NCBI RefSeq assembly: GCF_002270355.1 | Contig: NZ_NJFZ01000021.1 | Location: forward strand, 1 to 64,000 | Length of the DNA: 64,000 nucleotides | From: Flectobacillus sp. BAB-3569 | GTDB lineage: Bacteria; Bacteroidota; Bacteroidia; Cytophagales; Spirosomataceae | Direction: 5' to 3' | Part shown: piece after piece, positions 50,217 to 59,383 of the stretch | How positions within the stretch are numbered: position 1 is the first letter of the stretch | Layout: each line of letters starts with the position of its first letter | Position numbers and translations under genes: made by a program | The notes under the pieces: model-generated | What the model saw: only the letters and a program-made list of their open reading frames with translations | Told to the model about the DNA's origin: nothing | Databases searched by the model: none

Positions 50217-51150
50217 TCCATTCAATAGTTTTGGAAACAGGGAATTTTCTAATAGGACAATCCTGTACTTTACAATAATAACAGCAATCGTCGAGACATG
50301 GATCGGCGTGAATGAATATTTCTACATTGCCTTGAAATTCAGCGCCTAAGATATCTTCAAATTCGTGAACATTGGCATGTACCACTTCGAGATTATAATA
50401 ACGAGGCAATGTAATATGACAGTCGATGTGGAGATCGGCTCCGTAGTGTTGGATACGCAAATTATGAATATCTATCCACTCGGATTTTTTATTGTTTTTC
50501 AATATTTGCACTACCTTCTCAAGCGTTTCTTGGTCAGTTTCGTCCATTAATCCCCCGATAGATTTTCGCATGATTTTTATGCCACTCCAACCCATGTACA
50601 CTGCAAAAATTACAGATGCTACACCGTCTATCCAAGCAGATTCAGTAAATACCACCAATGCCACGGCTGCAATCAAAATAATACCGCTTTGTGCGTCTAA
50701 TTTGAGGTGTTTTCCATCAGCAATTAAGGTAGGTGACTGGTATTTTATCCCTTCTTTTTCGATATAATATCCTAGAAACCAGTTGATGACAACCCCAGAA
50801 ATGATAATTCCTAGACCCAAAGGAAGATCTGAAAGAGGTTGAGGATTAAAGAAGTTTTGAACCGCATGAAATATGATAAAGATACTTGCAAGTACGATTA
50901 AGACGCCTTCTAAACCAGCAGAAAAAAATTCAATTTTACCATGACCATACGGGTGGTTTAGGTCTTTGGGCTGCGAAGCGAGATAAATAGCGTAGAACGC
51001 AAATCCACTAGCGACTACATTGATAATTGATTCGAGGGCATCTGTTAAAATAGCACTTGAATAGGTCATGTAGTAGGCCACAAATTTGACAATCATCAAT
51101 AAAGTACTAACTACAAACGAAGCTAGGATAATCCGATATTTAGGGGTCAT
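50167..51150 (-). CDS. Cation diffusion facilitator (CDF) metal transporter
   Basis: 327 residues, six membrane helices. Metal site motif TDALES (usual S/T-D-A-x-x-S) in helix 2, HGKIEFFSAGLEG in helix 4-5, DAQSGIILIAAVALV and VIFAVYMGWSG, then a cytoplasmic domain with HIDCHITLP. A Cys-rich C-terminus (HADPCLDDCCYYCKVQDCP) is unusual and may bind Zn or other soft metals. CDF proteins export divalent cations (Zn2+, Fe2+, Co2+, Cd2+) by proton exchange. Confidence 0.9.
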   Translation of the reverse strand: MTPKYRIILASFVVSTLLMIVKFVAYYMTYSSAILTDALESIINVVASGFAFYAIYLASQPKDLNHPYGHGKIEFFSAGLEGVLIVLASIFIIFHAVQNFFNPQPLSDLPLGLGIIISGVVINWFLGYYIEKEGIKYQSPTLIADGKHLKLDAQSGIILIAAVALVVFTESAWIDGVASVIFAVYMGWSGIKIMRKSIGGLMDETDQETLEKVVQILKNNKKSEWIDIHNLRIQHYGADLHIDCHITLPRYYNLEVVHANVHEFEDILGAEFQGNVEIFIHADPCLDDCCYYCKVQDCPIRKFPVSKTIEWNEVNLSLNQKHFIESI

Positions 51151-51351
51151 GGTATTATTAGAATTTGCACAAAGGTACTGAAAGGGAGCTGATTACTGAT
51201 TTGGATAGTTTTATTTATACTTTACCATTTTGAAAAAATACCACTCCATAATTCCTGATAGCCTTCAATTTGTCGAACGAAAATTATAGGGAATGATTAT
51301 AAAAACCGAATCAATTTCGGAATAGTTCATATAAAACGTAATATTTCCTGT

Positions 51352-51381
51352 TTTGTATCTCAGCTTGATGCTCTACCTTTG
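51352..51381 (+). promoter_or_regulatory. Promoter of NUDIX gene, apparently leaderless
   Basis: TTTG at 51352-51355, 18-nt spacer, TACCTTTG at 51374-51381. The ATG at 51386 begins 4 nt after the -7 box, where transcription should start. Confidence 0.6.
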
Positions 51382-51385
51382 TGGT

Positions 51386-51934
51386 ATGACAAAAGAAAAA
51401 AATCCTTGGACCAAAACCTCTTCTACCCAAGTATACGATAATCCTTGGGTAAGCATAAGACACGAGGAAGTAATTAAACCTAATGGCGAACCAGGTATTT
51501 ATGGGGTAGCTCATTTTAAAAACAAAGCAATTGCAATTGTTCCTGTTGATAGCGAGTTAAATACTTGGCTAGTAGGACAATATCGATATCCTTTAGAAGA
51601 GTATTCTTGGGAAATTCCGATGGGCGGAGGAGCCTTAGACGTAGAGAGTCTTGATTCGGCTAAGCGAGAATTGAAAGAAGAAACGGGTATCTCTGCCGAA
51701 AGCTGGACAGAGTTGGGACGAATTCATACCTCAAATTCGGTGACTGACGAGGTCGGTTATATGTATTTGGCAGAAAATCTAACTTTTGGTGAATCAGAAC
51801 CAGACGATACCGAAATTTTGAAAATACAAAAAGTAAGCTTGTCAAAAGCCATTGAAATGGTGATGAATTCAGAAATCACAGACTCGTTGAGTATCGCAGC
51901 CTTGTTGAAAGTAGCTAGGTTGAAAGGAATTTAA
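51386..51934 (+). CDS. NUDIX hydrolase, ADP-ribose-pyrophosphatase-like
   Basis: 182 residues from the ATG at 51386 (MTKEKNPWTKTSS); the frame is open 11 codons further. Nudix box: GGGALDVESLDSAKRELKEETG (GX5EX7REUXEE pattern in variant form), then EVGYMYLAENLTF. The N-terminal layout VYDNPWVSIRHEEV matches the ADP-ribose-pyrophosphatase group. It hydrolyses ADP-ribose or related nucleotide sugars, keeping toxic metabolites low. It diverges from CDF and is followed by LysE. The -7 box lies 4 nt from the ATG, so the mRNA appears leaderless. Confidence 0.88.
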   Translation: MTKEKNPWTKTSSTQVYDNPWVSIRHEEVIKPNGEPGIYGVAHFKNKAIAIVPVDSELNTWLVGQYRYPLEEYSWEIPMGGGALDVESLDSAKRELKEETGISAESWTELGRIHTSNSVTDEVGYMYLAENLTFGESEPDDTEILKIQKVSLSKAIEMVMNSEITDSLSIAALLKVARLKGI

Positions 51935-52001
51935 TAAGAAAGAACATTTTGATTGGGACTGTAGAGTAACATTTTTCCAATCAAATTTTAAGATATATAG
52001 T

Positions 52002-52616
52002 ATGATAACAGCAGCATTTTTTGGTTTTTTGTATGGCTTTATTCTATGTTTTACATTTGGACCAGCCTTTTTTAGATTGATACAAACGAGTATTGATAAT
52101 GGCTACAAAAGTGGTATGTTGATAGCCTTAGGAGTAACAGCCGCAGATGCGATATTAATGTTTTTGGCAGTTTTTGGAACCGCTTTTTTGCCTCAAATCG
52201 ACAATTTTGATATGTATTTGTCTGTTGGTGGAGCGGTCTTATTGATGGGGTTGGGTTTAATTAGTATTTTTAAGCAACAACCACAACTGGTATACCCCAA
52301 AACCAAATTTGGTACAGTACTGTATTATTTTACCTCCGGACTTTTCCTTAACCTACTTAATCCTTCTAATTATATCGCAGTCTTTGGTACATCTACCTAC
52401 CTAAAGGGGGCGCAGCATTTCGATTTAGGGCAAATTATAGTTTTCTTTTGTTTGAGTTTGCTGGCCACTATGCTGGCTGAATCGCTTATTTCTTATTACG
52501 CGAATAAGATGAAAAGAATACTTACCCCTAAAATAATTACGCGTATCAATCAGGTAGCTGGTTTGGTTTTTATAGGTTCGGCAATGGCTATTTTGTATAA
52601 ACAGTTTATGATTTAA
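52002..52616 (+). CDS. LysE/RhtB-family amino acid exporter
   Basis: 204 residues, about six membrane helices. Family features: a start FLYGFILCFTFGPAFFRLIQ, GVTAADAILMFLAVFG, the KTKFGTVLYYFTSGLFLNLLNPSNYI block and a C-terminal MAILYKQ. LysE-type proteins export amino acids or related compounds through the inner membrane. Substrate unknown. The next gene (glycerate kinase) begins 2 nt after its stop, so they form one operon. Confidence 0.85.
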   Translation: MITAAFFGFLYGFILCFTFGPAFFRLIQTSIDNGYKSGMLIALGVTAADAILMFLAVFGTAFLPQIDNFDMYLSVGGAVLLMGLGLISIFKQQPQLVYPKTKFGTVLYYFTSGLFLNLLNPSNYIAVFGTSTYLKGAQHFDLGQIIVFFCLSLLATMLAESLISYYANKMKRILTPKIITRINQVAGLVFIGSAMAILYKQFMI

Positions 52617-52618
52617 CC

Positions 52619-53758
52619 ATGAAAATCCTCATTGCATGTGATTCATTTAAAGATGCTCTTTCTGCCAAGAAAGTCTGTGAGTCTATTTCTGAAGGAATTT
52701 TTTATACATTTCCAGAAGCTCATATAATGCAAAAACCATTGGCTGATGGGGGAGAAGGTACGCTCGAAGCCTTGCAATTGGCATTGGATGGAAAGTATGA
52801 GTTTGTACCTACTTTCGATGCCCTTCATCGTTCTATCGAGGCAAGTTATCTTTGGATAGCTCAACAAGAAACAGCCATTATCGAAATGGCAAAGGCTTCG
52901 GGATTAGAATTGCTTCGACCAGAGGAAAGAAATGTGATGAAGACTTCCACCTTCGGGACGGGCGTACTTATCAAGCATGCTTTGGATAGAGGAGCAAAAA
53001 AGATCTTTTTGACGGTTGGAGGAAGTGCTACCAACGATGCGGGCATGGGTATGGCTAAGGCATTAGGATACCAATTTTTGGATGAAAAGGGAAAGAGTTT
53101 AGAAGCTTCAGGGGAAAATGTAGGGAAAGTCGCTTCCATCCTTACACAAGATATAGATATACGAATTTACACCACAGAATTTTATATTGCGACAGACGTA
53201 ACCAATCCACTATTTGGAAAGAATGGTGCAGCCTTTGTTTATGCTCCACAAAAAGGGGCAAATTCAGAAGAGGTCGAACTATTGAATCATGGTCTTGAGC
53301 AAATTCATAGGATATTTAAAGATACCTTTTCCATTGACACGCAAGAAATAGCTGGTGCTGGCGCGGGTGGAGGAATAGGAGCAGGAGGTATTTGTTTTTT
53401 GGGCGGAAAAATCATTTCGGCAGCTCAATGGGTTTTCGAAACGATTGGTTTGTCAACGGCCGTGGAAGAAGCTGATATTGTTATCACAGGTGAGGGGCGT
53501 ATCGATAGCCAATCCTTTCAAGGTAAAGTGCTTTCTGAAGTTTTAAAGTATGCTAAAACATATCAGAAACCTATTTTTGGAATAGCTGGACAAATTCAAG
53601 AGCTTGATAAGTTACTAGAAATTCCCGAAGTGGTGTATGTAAGTGCAATTCAGACGGGACCACAATCTCTCGAAATTTCCTTGCAAAATTGTAGGGAATT
53701 GCTTTTTCAAAAAGGAAAAGTAATCGGGAAAATGCTTAAAACGATTCATCATGGATAA
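52619..53758 (+). CDS. Glycerate kinase
   Basis: 379 residues, the GarK/GlxK type. Motifs: DSFKDALSAKKVCESISEGI, ADGGEGTLEAL, TFGTGVLIKHALDRGAKKIFLTVGGSATNDAG (in part), and GAGAGGGIGAGG, PEVVYVSAIQ near the end. It phosphorylates D-glycerate to 2-phosphoglycerate, feeding serine, glyoxylate or sugar-acid breakdown into glycolysis. It is tightly spaced after the LysE gene, and its end overlaps the Crp-like gene by 8 nt. Confidence 0.93.
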   Translation: MKILIACDSFKDALSAKKVCESISEGIFYTFPEAHIMQKPLADGGEGTLEALQLALDGKYEFVPTFDALHRSIEASYLWIAQQETAIIEMAKASGLELLRPEERNVMKTSTFGTGVLIKHALDRGAKKIFLTVGGSATNDAGMGMAKALGYQFLDEKGKSLEASGENVGKVASILTQDIDIRIYTTEFYIATDVTNPLFGKNGAAFVYAPQKGANSEEVELLNHGLEQIHRIFKDTFSIDTQEIAGAGAGGGIGAGGICFLGGKIISAAQWVFETIGLSTAVEEADIVITGEGRIDSQSFQGKVLSEVLKYAKTYQKPIFGIAGQIQELDKLLEIPEVVYVSAIQTGPQSLEISLQNCRELLFQKGKVIGKMLKTIHHG

Positions 53759-54344
53759 TCCAGAGGAATCATATCGTTCGTTCGAAAGAACTGTAAATGC
53801 TTTTGGGATTCTTCATTCTGAAGAGCTAGATCAATTTTATGCCCTATTCAAGCCAATAAGTTATAGTCGAAAATCGGTTTTGACTGAGGCTGGTTCTACC
53901 GAAAAATATTTATATTTTGTGTTAGAGGGAGTTCAACGTATTGTTTTTCAGGATGATATAGGACACGAAGCTACTATTCTTTTTACCTATCAAGGTAACT
54001 TTGGAGGCGTATTGGATTCCATGCTGGCAGGTCGAAAGACCAAATACACGTACGAGACTCTGACAAAATCTACTTTACTTCGTGCCAATATCAAGGACGT
54101 GCGGGATTTAGGCAAAATCTATCCTGCCATTAATCAATTATTATTTGAAGGTCTACTATTCGCTTTCAGTGGGTTGCTCGAAAGATTGGTTGAAATACAA
54201 TGTTATTCAGCAGAAGAAAAATTTCGAATTTTGCTAATTCGAAGCCCGCATATTCTCCAACTTGTACCCCATAAATATTTGGCTAATTATATCGGTATCG
54301 ATGCTACCAATTTCAGCAAGCTGCTAAATTCTGTAAAATTGTAA
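53751..54344 (+). CDS. Crp/Fnr-family regulator
   Basis: 197 residues. A cyclic-nucleotide-binding-like beta-barrel (SYSRKSVLTEAGSTEKYLYFVLEGVQRIVFQ in short pieces, with an ATILFTYQGNFGG strand), a long helix (LLFEGLLFAFSGLLERLVEI), and a short C-terminal HTH (VPHKYLANYIGIDATNFSKL). The HTH recognition helix is short but present. The effector is unknown; cAMP-contacting residues are not evident. It overlaps the glycerate kinase gene by 8 nt, so it is translated with it. It may regulate its own operon or act more widely. Confidence 0.8.
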   Translation: MDNPEESYRSFERTVNAFGILHSEELDQFYALFKPISYSRKSVLTEAGSTEKYLYFVLEGVQRIVFQDDIGHEATILFTYQGNFGGVLDSMLAGRKTKYTYETLTKSTLLRANIKDVRDLGKIYPAINQLLFEGLLFAFSGLLERLVEIQCYSAEEKFRILLIRSPHILQLVPHKYLANYIGIDATNFSKLLNSVKL

Positions 54345-54414
54345 ATCTTAGAAAATACCAAGATTATTCAAGGTTGACGCTTTTACCTTTGTTCCGAAAT
54401 CAATATTTTTAATT

Positions 54415-54981
54415 ATGGCACTAACTTATTTTGATACAAAGGAGGAATTGCTCGACTTTTTGACTCAACTAGCAGAAAAACAATTAGATAAAACCGTCGA
54501 GTGGCGACAGTCCATAGATGCAAAAACGCTATTACAGCCTAGTGAGACAGGAGGTTGGAGTGTTGCGCAATGTTTGTCACATCTAAATGCCTACAGTAAT
54601 TATTATTTGCAAAATTTTCGAGAAAGAATGTTGTCTCAGGGGCAATTTTCCCAAAACCACCCGATAAAATCTACTTGGTTGGGAAAATTGGCGATTAAAA
54701 GTATGCATCCAGATACAGGAAAAAGCAAGTTTAAGGCAATGAAAGGCTATATCCCTTCTTCTAAGCTTCCAGCTTTTGAAGTGCTAGATACTTTTATATC
54801 ACATCAAAAGAATTTACTGGAAATCCTTAAGGTTGCCAGAAATTATCAACTCAATCAGATTACGATTCCTATCTCAATTGCGAAATTTTTGACATTAAGA
54901 TTAGCTGATGCACTTTATTTTTTAATAATCCATCAAGAAAGACATATCCTTCAAGCAGAGCGGAATATTAAGGTAAAATAG
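54415..54981 (+). CDS. DinB-superfamily protein
   Basis: 188 residues, four-helix bundle in character. Pattern SETGGWSVAQCLSHLNAYSNYYL with a metal-type His near residue 55, and a C-terminal LADALYFLIIHQERHILQAERN with His pair near 170-175. DinB-like proteins bind metal and serve as thiol-dependent transferases or stress proteins; role here unknown. The start ATG is at 54415 (MALTYFDTKEELLDF). It is closed by the terminator at 54991-55030 and convergent with the GH3 gene. Confidence 0.82.
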   Translation: MALTYFDTKEELLDFLTQLAEKQLDKTVEWRQSIDAKTLLQPSETGGWSVAQCLSHLNAYSNYYLQNFRERMLSQGQFSQNHPIKSTWLGKLAIKSMHPDTGKSKFKAMKGYIPSSKLPAFEVLDTFISHQKNLLEILKVARNYQLNQITIPISIAKFLTLRLADALYFLIIHQERHILQAERNIKVK

Positions 54982-54990
54982 CAATTCATG

Positions 54991-55030
54991 AAAAAAGGCG
55001 ACCGAAAATCTAATTTCGATCGCCTTTTTT
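54991..55030. terminator. Bidirectional terminator between DinB and GH3
   Basis: AAAAAAGGCGACCGAAA / TTTCGATCGCCTTTTTT, 17-bp stem with one mismatch, T6 tail. Confidence 0.87.
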
Positions 55031-55072
55031 CATGCTTAAAGAGGAATGAAAGAATTCACTCAACTTTTATAT

Positions 55073-56614
55073 TTATTTCGGCAAGAAATTTTCCCAATCA
55101 TCAATTTGCTCTTTTTTCTTAATTACCCTTGGGAATTTATTTTGACCACCTGTTTTTCCTTTCGACGCCATAAAATCATAGAAAGTTTTGGCAGGTAGAA
55201 CACGAACTTTCATTTCACGAAGTGCATGCTTTCTTTCTACAGGATAGTCATCGTTGATTTCACAAAGTGTTTTGTCAATAAACTGTGCTAGTGCTTCTGA
55301 CTCTATTTTGTCATCAGTGCCAACATACCAATGGTGCGCAAAAGTAGTTTCAACTTTTTTCCCTACTACCGTAAACTCACGAATATCAATATTGAAATGT
55401 TTGGATGCCAATTCTATGGCTTTATTCATGTTGTCAACAGAAAGGTGTTCGCCGCAAAGACTTAAAAAGTGCTTGGTACGACCCGTAATGACAATTTCTG
55501 CATTTTTCTTATTAGTAAACTTGATGGTATCGCCAATCAAATATCTCCAAGTTCCAGATACTGTTGAAATGAGCAAAGCATATTCTTTACCTTCTTCTAC
55601 CTCATCAATCATCAAGGTTTCTGGACGATCTACCATGGTGCCATCAGCATCAAAGTTGTTCTCGTTGAAAGGTACAAATTCGAAGAAAATACCATTATTA
55701 AGCACCAAACGCATATCGCTGTTCGGGTGCGTTTGATATGCCAGAAAGCCTTCTGAAGCTAGATAGGTTTCTATATAGGTAATCGGACGACCAAGTAATT
55801 TTTCAAAACCTTGCTTGTAAGGCTCAAAGCTCACACCGCCGTGACAGAATATCTCTAAGTTTGGCCAAATATCATGGATATTGTTGACACCATATTCCTT
55901 GATGATTTTTTCCATCAATAACTGAATCCATGCAGGAACACCGACGATAAAGCCAATATCCCAGTTTTTGGCTTGCTTGGTAATTTTATCAAGTTTCTCG
56001 CTCCAGTCCCGTGTGGCGGCTATTTTTTTACCAGGCTTATAAAATCTTTCAAACCAAAAAGGAATTTTTCCAGCTGTAATACCACTTAAATCACCTTCAT
56101 AATGCGAGCCCATCTGTTGAAGTTCAGTACTACCACCGAGCATCAAATAGCCCTTTTCGTATAGCTGAGGAGGCAAGTTTTTATAGGAACCCAACGACAA
56201 AATCTGACGAATAGATGTTCTGTGAATAGCCTTTACCATATCCTTGGTCACAGGAATATGCTTAGAGGCAGCTTCAGAAGTACCCGAACTCAAGGCAAAA
56301 TATTTTACTCGCCCTGGCCAAGCTACATTTTTCTCGCCTGCATGCGCTTTGTACCACCATTCACTATACATTTTATTGTAATCATAAACAGGTACTTGAT
56401 TTTTGAATTTGGTATAATACTCTTTGTCGTCTGAGAACAAAGCCGCATTCATGATATCTTCAAAATTATATTTGTCACCAAATTGCGTAAAACGGGCTTT
56501 ATTCAACAATTTAATCAGTGTCTTTTTCTGTAGTTTGGCATGATTCGTTTTTTTACGCTGAATCACAGTTGTTAAACCAATTCCTTTCTTAAGTAGATTA
56601 CCGACTATTGCCAT
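55073..56614 (-). CDS. GH3-family acyl-adenylate ligase-like protein
   Basis: 513 residues, full length for the GH3 auxin-responsive-promoter family in bacteria. Motifs: TQFGDKYNFEDIM, YFALSSGTSEAASKHIP (the ATP-binding region), GHPYEGDLSGITAGK-like middle, and ETLMIDEVEEGKEYALLIST, with DTIKFTNKKNAEIVITGRTKHFLSLCGEHLS near the C-terminal hinge (cited only in part). GH3 enzymes join amino acids or other amines to carboxylic acids through acyl-adenylates. In Bacteroidota the natural substrate is unknown; a cell-envelope lipid role has been suggested in other contexts. Looks intact. Confidence 0.85.
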   Translation of the reverse strand: MAIVGNLLKKGIGLTTVIQRKKTNHAKLQKKTLIKLLNKARFTQFGDKYNFEDIMNAALFSDDKEYYTKFKNQVPVYDYNKMYSEWWYKAHAGEKNVAWPGRVKYFALSSGTSEAASKHIPVTKDMVKAIHRTSIRQILSLGSYKNLPPQLYEKGYLMLGGSTELQQMGSHYEGDLSGITAGKIPFWFERFYKPGKKIAATRDWSEKLDKITKQAKNWDIGFIVGVPAWIQLLMEKIIKEYGVNNIHDIWPNLEIFCHGGVSFEPYKQGFEKLLGRPITYIETYLASEGFLAYQTHPNSDMRLVLNNGIFFEFVPFNENNFDADGTMVDRPETLMIDEVEEGKEYALLISTVSGTWRYLIGDTIKFTNKKNAEIVITGRTKHFLSLCGEHLSVDNMNKAIELASKHFNIDIREFTVVGKKVETTFAHHWYVGTDDKIESEALAQFIDKTLCEINDDYPVERKHALREMKVRVLPAKTFYDFMASKGKTGGQNKFPRVIKKKEQIDDWENFLPK

Positions 56615-56783
56615 ATGATGATTAAAATTTTGAAAGAGAAAAAGAACCTTACGATTTTGATGCTGAATGATAGAGCAACCTTGCTACTTAATCTCTGAAT
56701 GATGAAAAATGATTTTCAAAGTTATTGTTAAATTTTGAGGTTAAAATAATGTAAATGTTAAATTCTTAACTGAGTTTTAGCAT

Positions 56784-57560
56784 TTACTCTCCCAATTTAA
56801 GAGATTTTAAAATGTCAATTGCTTTATAATCAGTCAAATCGAATTTCACTGGAACAATGGCAATATAATTTTCTTTTAATGCGTCTTCATCAGTATTTCC
56901 ACCTTTATCATCATTTTGTAGATAACCATCCATCCAATAATAAGCTCTTCCGTATGGATCTTTTCTTTCTTCGAATGATTCGCGGAAAAGTGCATCTGTT
57001 TGACGACATATTTTGATTCCTTTGATCGCTTCTTCTTTTTTTGCTGGAATATTTACATTTAATGCTACGCCGTGAGGAAGACCGTTATCTAAAATAGTTT
57101 GAGCAATTTGCTTGATGTAAGGCTCGCCATGACCAAATTCAATGTCTGCTCCAAATTCACATAACGAAAAGCCAATTGCAGGAATACCCTCAATTGCTGC
57201 TTCGATGGCGGCTGACATCGTTCCACTATATATTACCGCAATTGATGAGTTGGAACCATGATTTATACCACTTACCACCAAATCAATTTTACGACCTTTA
57301 AGAACATAATGTTTTCCAAATTTTACACAATCCGCTGGAGTACCGCTACACTGATATGCTTTTACACCTGGTAAAAAATTGTGCACTTCGCTCACGCGCA
57401 ATGGACGGTCAAGGGTTATAGCATGTCCCATACCTGATTGGTGAGAGTCTGGCGCAACCACGACAACTTCGCCCAATTGTGACATGATAGCTGCGAGTGT
57501 TTTGATACCTTTGGAGGCGATTGAGTCGTCGTTTGAAATAAGAATTAATGGCTTTTGCAT
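56784..57560 (-). CDS. surE: 5'-nucleotidase SurE
   Basis: 258 residues from the ATG at 57560 (MQKPLILISNDDSIASKGI). The frame is open 12 codons upstream but the chosen ATG fits the family start. Metal site NDDS (usual NDDG; here Ser follows the two Asp), SGMGHAITL, SGTPADCVKF, and GSNSSIAVIYSGTMSAAIEA. SurE removes phosphate from nucleoside 5'- and 3'-monophosphates and helps in stationary-phase stress. Neighbour across the gap: the divergent acyltransferase gene. Confidence 0.93.
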   Translation of the reverse strand: MQKPLILISNDDSIASKGIKTLAAIMSQLGEVVVVAPDSHQSGMGHAITLDRPLRVSEVHNFLPGVKAYQCSGTPADCVKFGKHYVLKGRKIDLVVSGINHGSNSSIAVIYSGTMSAAIEAAIEGIPAIGFSLCEFGADIEFGHGEPYIKQIAQTILDNGLPHGVALNVNIPAKKEEAIKGIKICRQTDALFRESFEERKDPYGRAYYWMDGYLQNDDKGGNTDEDALKENYIAIVPVKFDLTDYKAIDILKSLKLGE

Positions 57561-57655
57561 TGCAAAGTTGATTTTAGGGATTGTTTTAGTTTGCACTTAT
57601 TGGTGATTTCGATCTCCTAATCACGAATAACGTTTTCTCCCACAGGAAAATTGAT

Positions 57656-57663
57656 TACATTTG
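57656..57663 (+). promoter_or_regulatory. -7 box upstream of acyltransferase
   Basis: TACATTTG fits TAnnTTTG. A 31-codon ORF (57665-57760) begins right after it, ahead of the acyltransferase ATG at 57793. No -33 TTTG is clear. Confidence 0.35.
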
Positions 57664-57792
57664 AATGACAATGAACGAAAACAACCTCAAATTTTTATCT
57701 CCTCAGAAGCTCATTCTTGGTCAGTTCATATATTTTGGCTCAAAGATAATAGGCTTTTAGAGATTAAAATTAGTTTTGACCTCAATTATACC

Positions 57793-58365
57793 ATGTTGAA
57801 AATTATTGGTAAACTGATTTTACAGCTAAGTGGCTGGAAGATTGTAGATAAGACTCCCTTAGGAATCAATAAATATCCCAAAGCGGTAATTATTGCCGTG
57901 CCACATACTTCAAATTGGGATTATCCGTACGCTATGGCCACTCTTTATGCCATGGGATGCAAGATTCGCTATTTGGCAAAGGACTCTCTTTTTAAATTCC
58001 CTTTGGGTATTATCATTCGTGGCTTGGGAGGCATCCCTGTGAATCGCTCCCAAAAAAATAATTTGGTGCAGATGATGTCAGATTTGTTAGTAAATGCTCC
58101 TGAAATGCAATTACTTGTTCCTGCTGAAGGAACGCGCTCATACACGAGCGAATGGAAATCTGGTTTTTATCATATTGCCAAGAATGCTGGTGTGCCAATT
58201 GTGCTTGGTTTTTTAGATTTTGGGAAAAAAGAAGCAGGCTTTTTAGGCGTATTTCAGCCTTCGGGCAACTATGAGGAGGATTTACCAAAAATTCAATCAT
58301 TTTATAAAAATATTACTCCAAAACACCCTGAATACTTTTCTTTAAAGGATGCAAAACTCGATTAA
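57793..58365 (+). CDS. Lysophospholipid acyltransferase-family protein
   Basis: 190 residues from the ATG at 57793 (MLKIIGKLILQLSGW). The frame extends 44 codons upstream to a TTG, with no family likeness, so the ATG is chosen. Acyltransferase motifs: H-x4-D as HTSNWD near residues 37-42, RSQKNN, EGTRS near 112-116, and GVPIVLGFLD. These proteins move acyl chains to lysophospholipids or glycerol-3-phosphate at the membrane. The GNAT gene overlaps its last codons by 17 nt, so the two are coupled. Confidence 0.87.
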   Translation: MLKIIGKLILQLSGWKIVDKTPLGINKYPKAVIIAVPHTSNWDYPYAMATLYAMGCKIRYLAKDSLFKFPLGIIIRGLGGIPVNRSQKNNLVQMMSDLLVNAPEMQLLVPAEGTRSYTSEWKSGFYHIAKNAGVPIVLGFLDFGKKEAGFLGVFQPSGNYEEDLPKIQSFYKNITPKHPEYFSLKDAKLD

Positions 58366-58843
58366 TTTAAAAATTGCCACGATTGAGGATATTCCTCTGA
58401 TACAATCTATTGCCGAACAAACTTGGCGACCAACCTACGGGGATATTCTTACAGAAGAGCAGACGCTTTTTATGTTGGATATGATGTATTCTTCAGAGTC
58501 GTTGACTCGTCAGTTTGAAACAAACACTTTTATTGTTGCCTATGAAGGTGATACCCCACTCGGATTTGCTGGTTTTGAGCCAAAAGATCATCAAATGATG
58601 AAGCTCCATAAACTTTACTTGTTACCTGCTGCGCAAGGTAAAGGAATTGGAAAGTTGCTGATTCTGGAAGTGGCGAAATATGCCTATGAACAAGGATTAA
58701 GATACATAAATCTAAATGTAAACCGTAACAATAAAGCAATAGGATTTTATCAGAAACAAGGTTTTACAATCATCAAAGAGGAGGATATTAATATCGGAAA
58801 TGACTTTTGGATGAATGACTACGTGATGCAGTTGGAAGTTTAG
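58349..58843 (+). CDS. GNAT-family acetyltransferase
   Basis: 164 residues. It begins with INLKIATIEDIPLIQSIAEQ, then WRPTYGDIL, and holds the acetyl-CoA loop LLPAAQGKGIGKLLI (R/Q-x2-G-x-G/A) and a C-terminal INLNVNRNNKAIGFYQKQGF. GNAT enzymes acetylate small molecules or proteins; the substrate cannot be predicted. It starts within the acyltransferase gene (17-nt overlap), so the two are one unit. Confidence 0.9.
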   Translation: MQNSINLKIATIEDIPLIQSIAEQTWRPTYGDILTEEQTLFMLDMMYSSESLTRQFETNTFIVAYEGDTPLGFAGFEPKDHQMMKLHKLYLLPAAQGKGIGKLLILEVAKYAYEQGLRYINLNVNRNNKAIGFYQKQGFTIIKEEDINIGNDFWMNDYVMQLEV

Positions 58844-58931
58844 GATTGATTTTTAGGAGATAAAGATTAAACTATTGTGTGTACAATATAATCAAAAGGA
58901 AAATTTTCAAACCTTTAATTCTCAGTTAATC

Positions 58932-59249
58932 ATGAAGAAATTCCTTTTTTTAAGTGTATCGCTATTAGTTGGTGTGTTTTCCGCAACAGCTCAAACCAGT
59001 CAAGAAGCTACAAAAGAAAGAAAGCGTGGAAGAGTCGAGGCAAGACTAGCTAATTTGACGCCTGAGCAAAAAGCTAAGTTGGAGGAAAAAGCTGCCGCTC
59101 ACAAAGCAAGGGTAGATTCATTGTCTCCAGAGGAAAAAGCAGCATTGAAAGGTAAGAGAAGAGAGCTTTTAGAAAAATGGAGAAGCTTAAGTCCAGAAGA
59201 ACGAAAAGCCCTCAAAGAAGAATGGAAGGCTAAAAAAGCTGGAAATTAG
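58932..59249 (+). CDS. Small exported helical protein with LTPEQK/LSPEE repeats
   Basis: 105 residues from the ATG at 58932; 19 upstream codons are open but lack a signal. Signal peptide about 1-20 (ending SATAQ). The mature part is basic and helical and repeats a motif: LTPEQKAKLEEKAA, LSPEEKAALKGKRR, LSPEERKALKEEWK. This resembles LTxxQ/Spy-like periplasmic chaperones, though very short. Function unknown. Confidence 0.72.
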   Translation: MKKFLFLSVSLLVGVFSATAQTSQEATKERKRGRVEARLANLTPEQKAKLEEKAAAHKARVDSLSPEEKAALKGKRRELLEKWRSLSPEERKALKEEWKAKKAGN

Positions 59250-59347
59250 AAAATACGAATCATTCTTAATTTAGCGATTGTGTGCATGAGTGATTATTTT
59301 AATAGGTATTTTACTACTTTAGACGCAAACATGACGTCTCTACAATT

Positions 59348-59372
59348 AATCACTCATTCACTCAATCTCAAT
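59348..59372. repeat. ATCACTCA-type repeat, second locus
   Basis: The 25-nt sequence is the exact reverse complement of 15767-15791. A partner GAGTGATT lies at about 59288-59295, so this is again an inverted pair in an intergenic gap (59250-59383). Confidence 0.6.
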
Positions 59373-59383
59373 TCACTAAAAGT

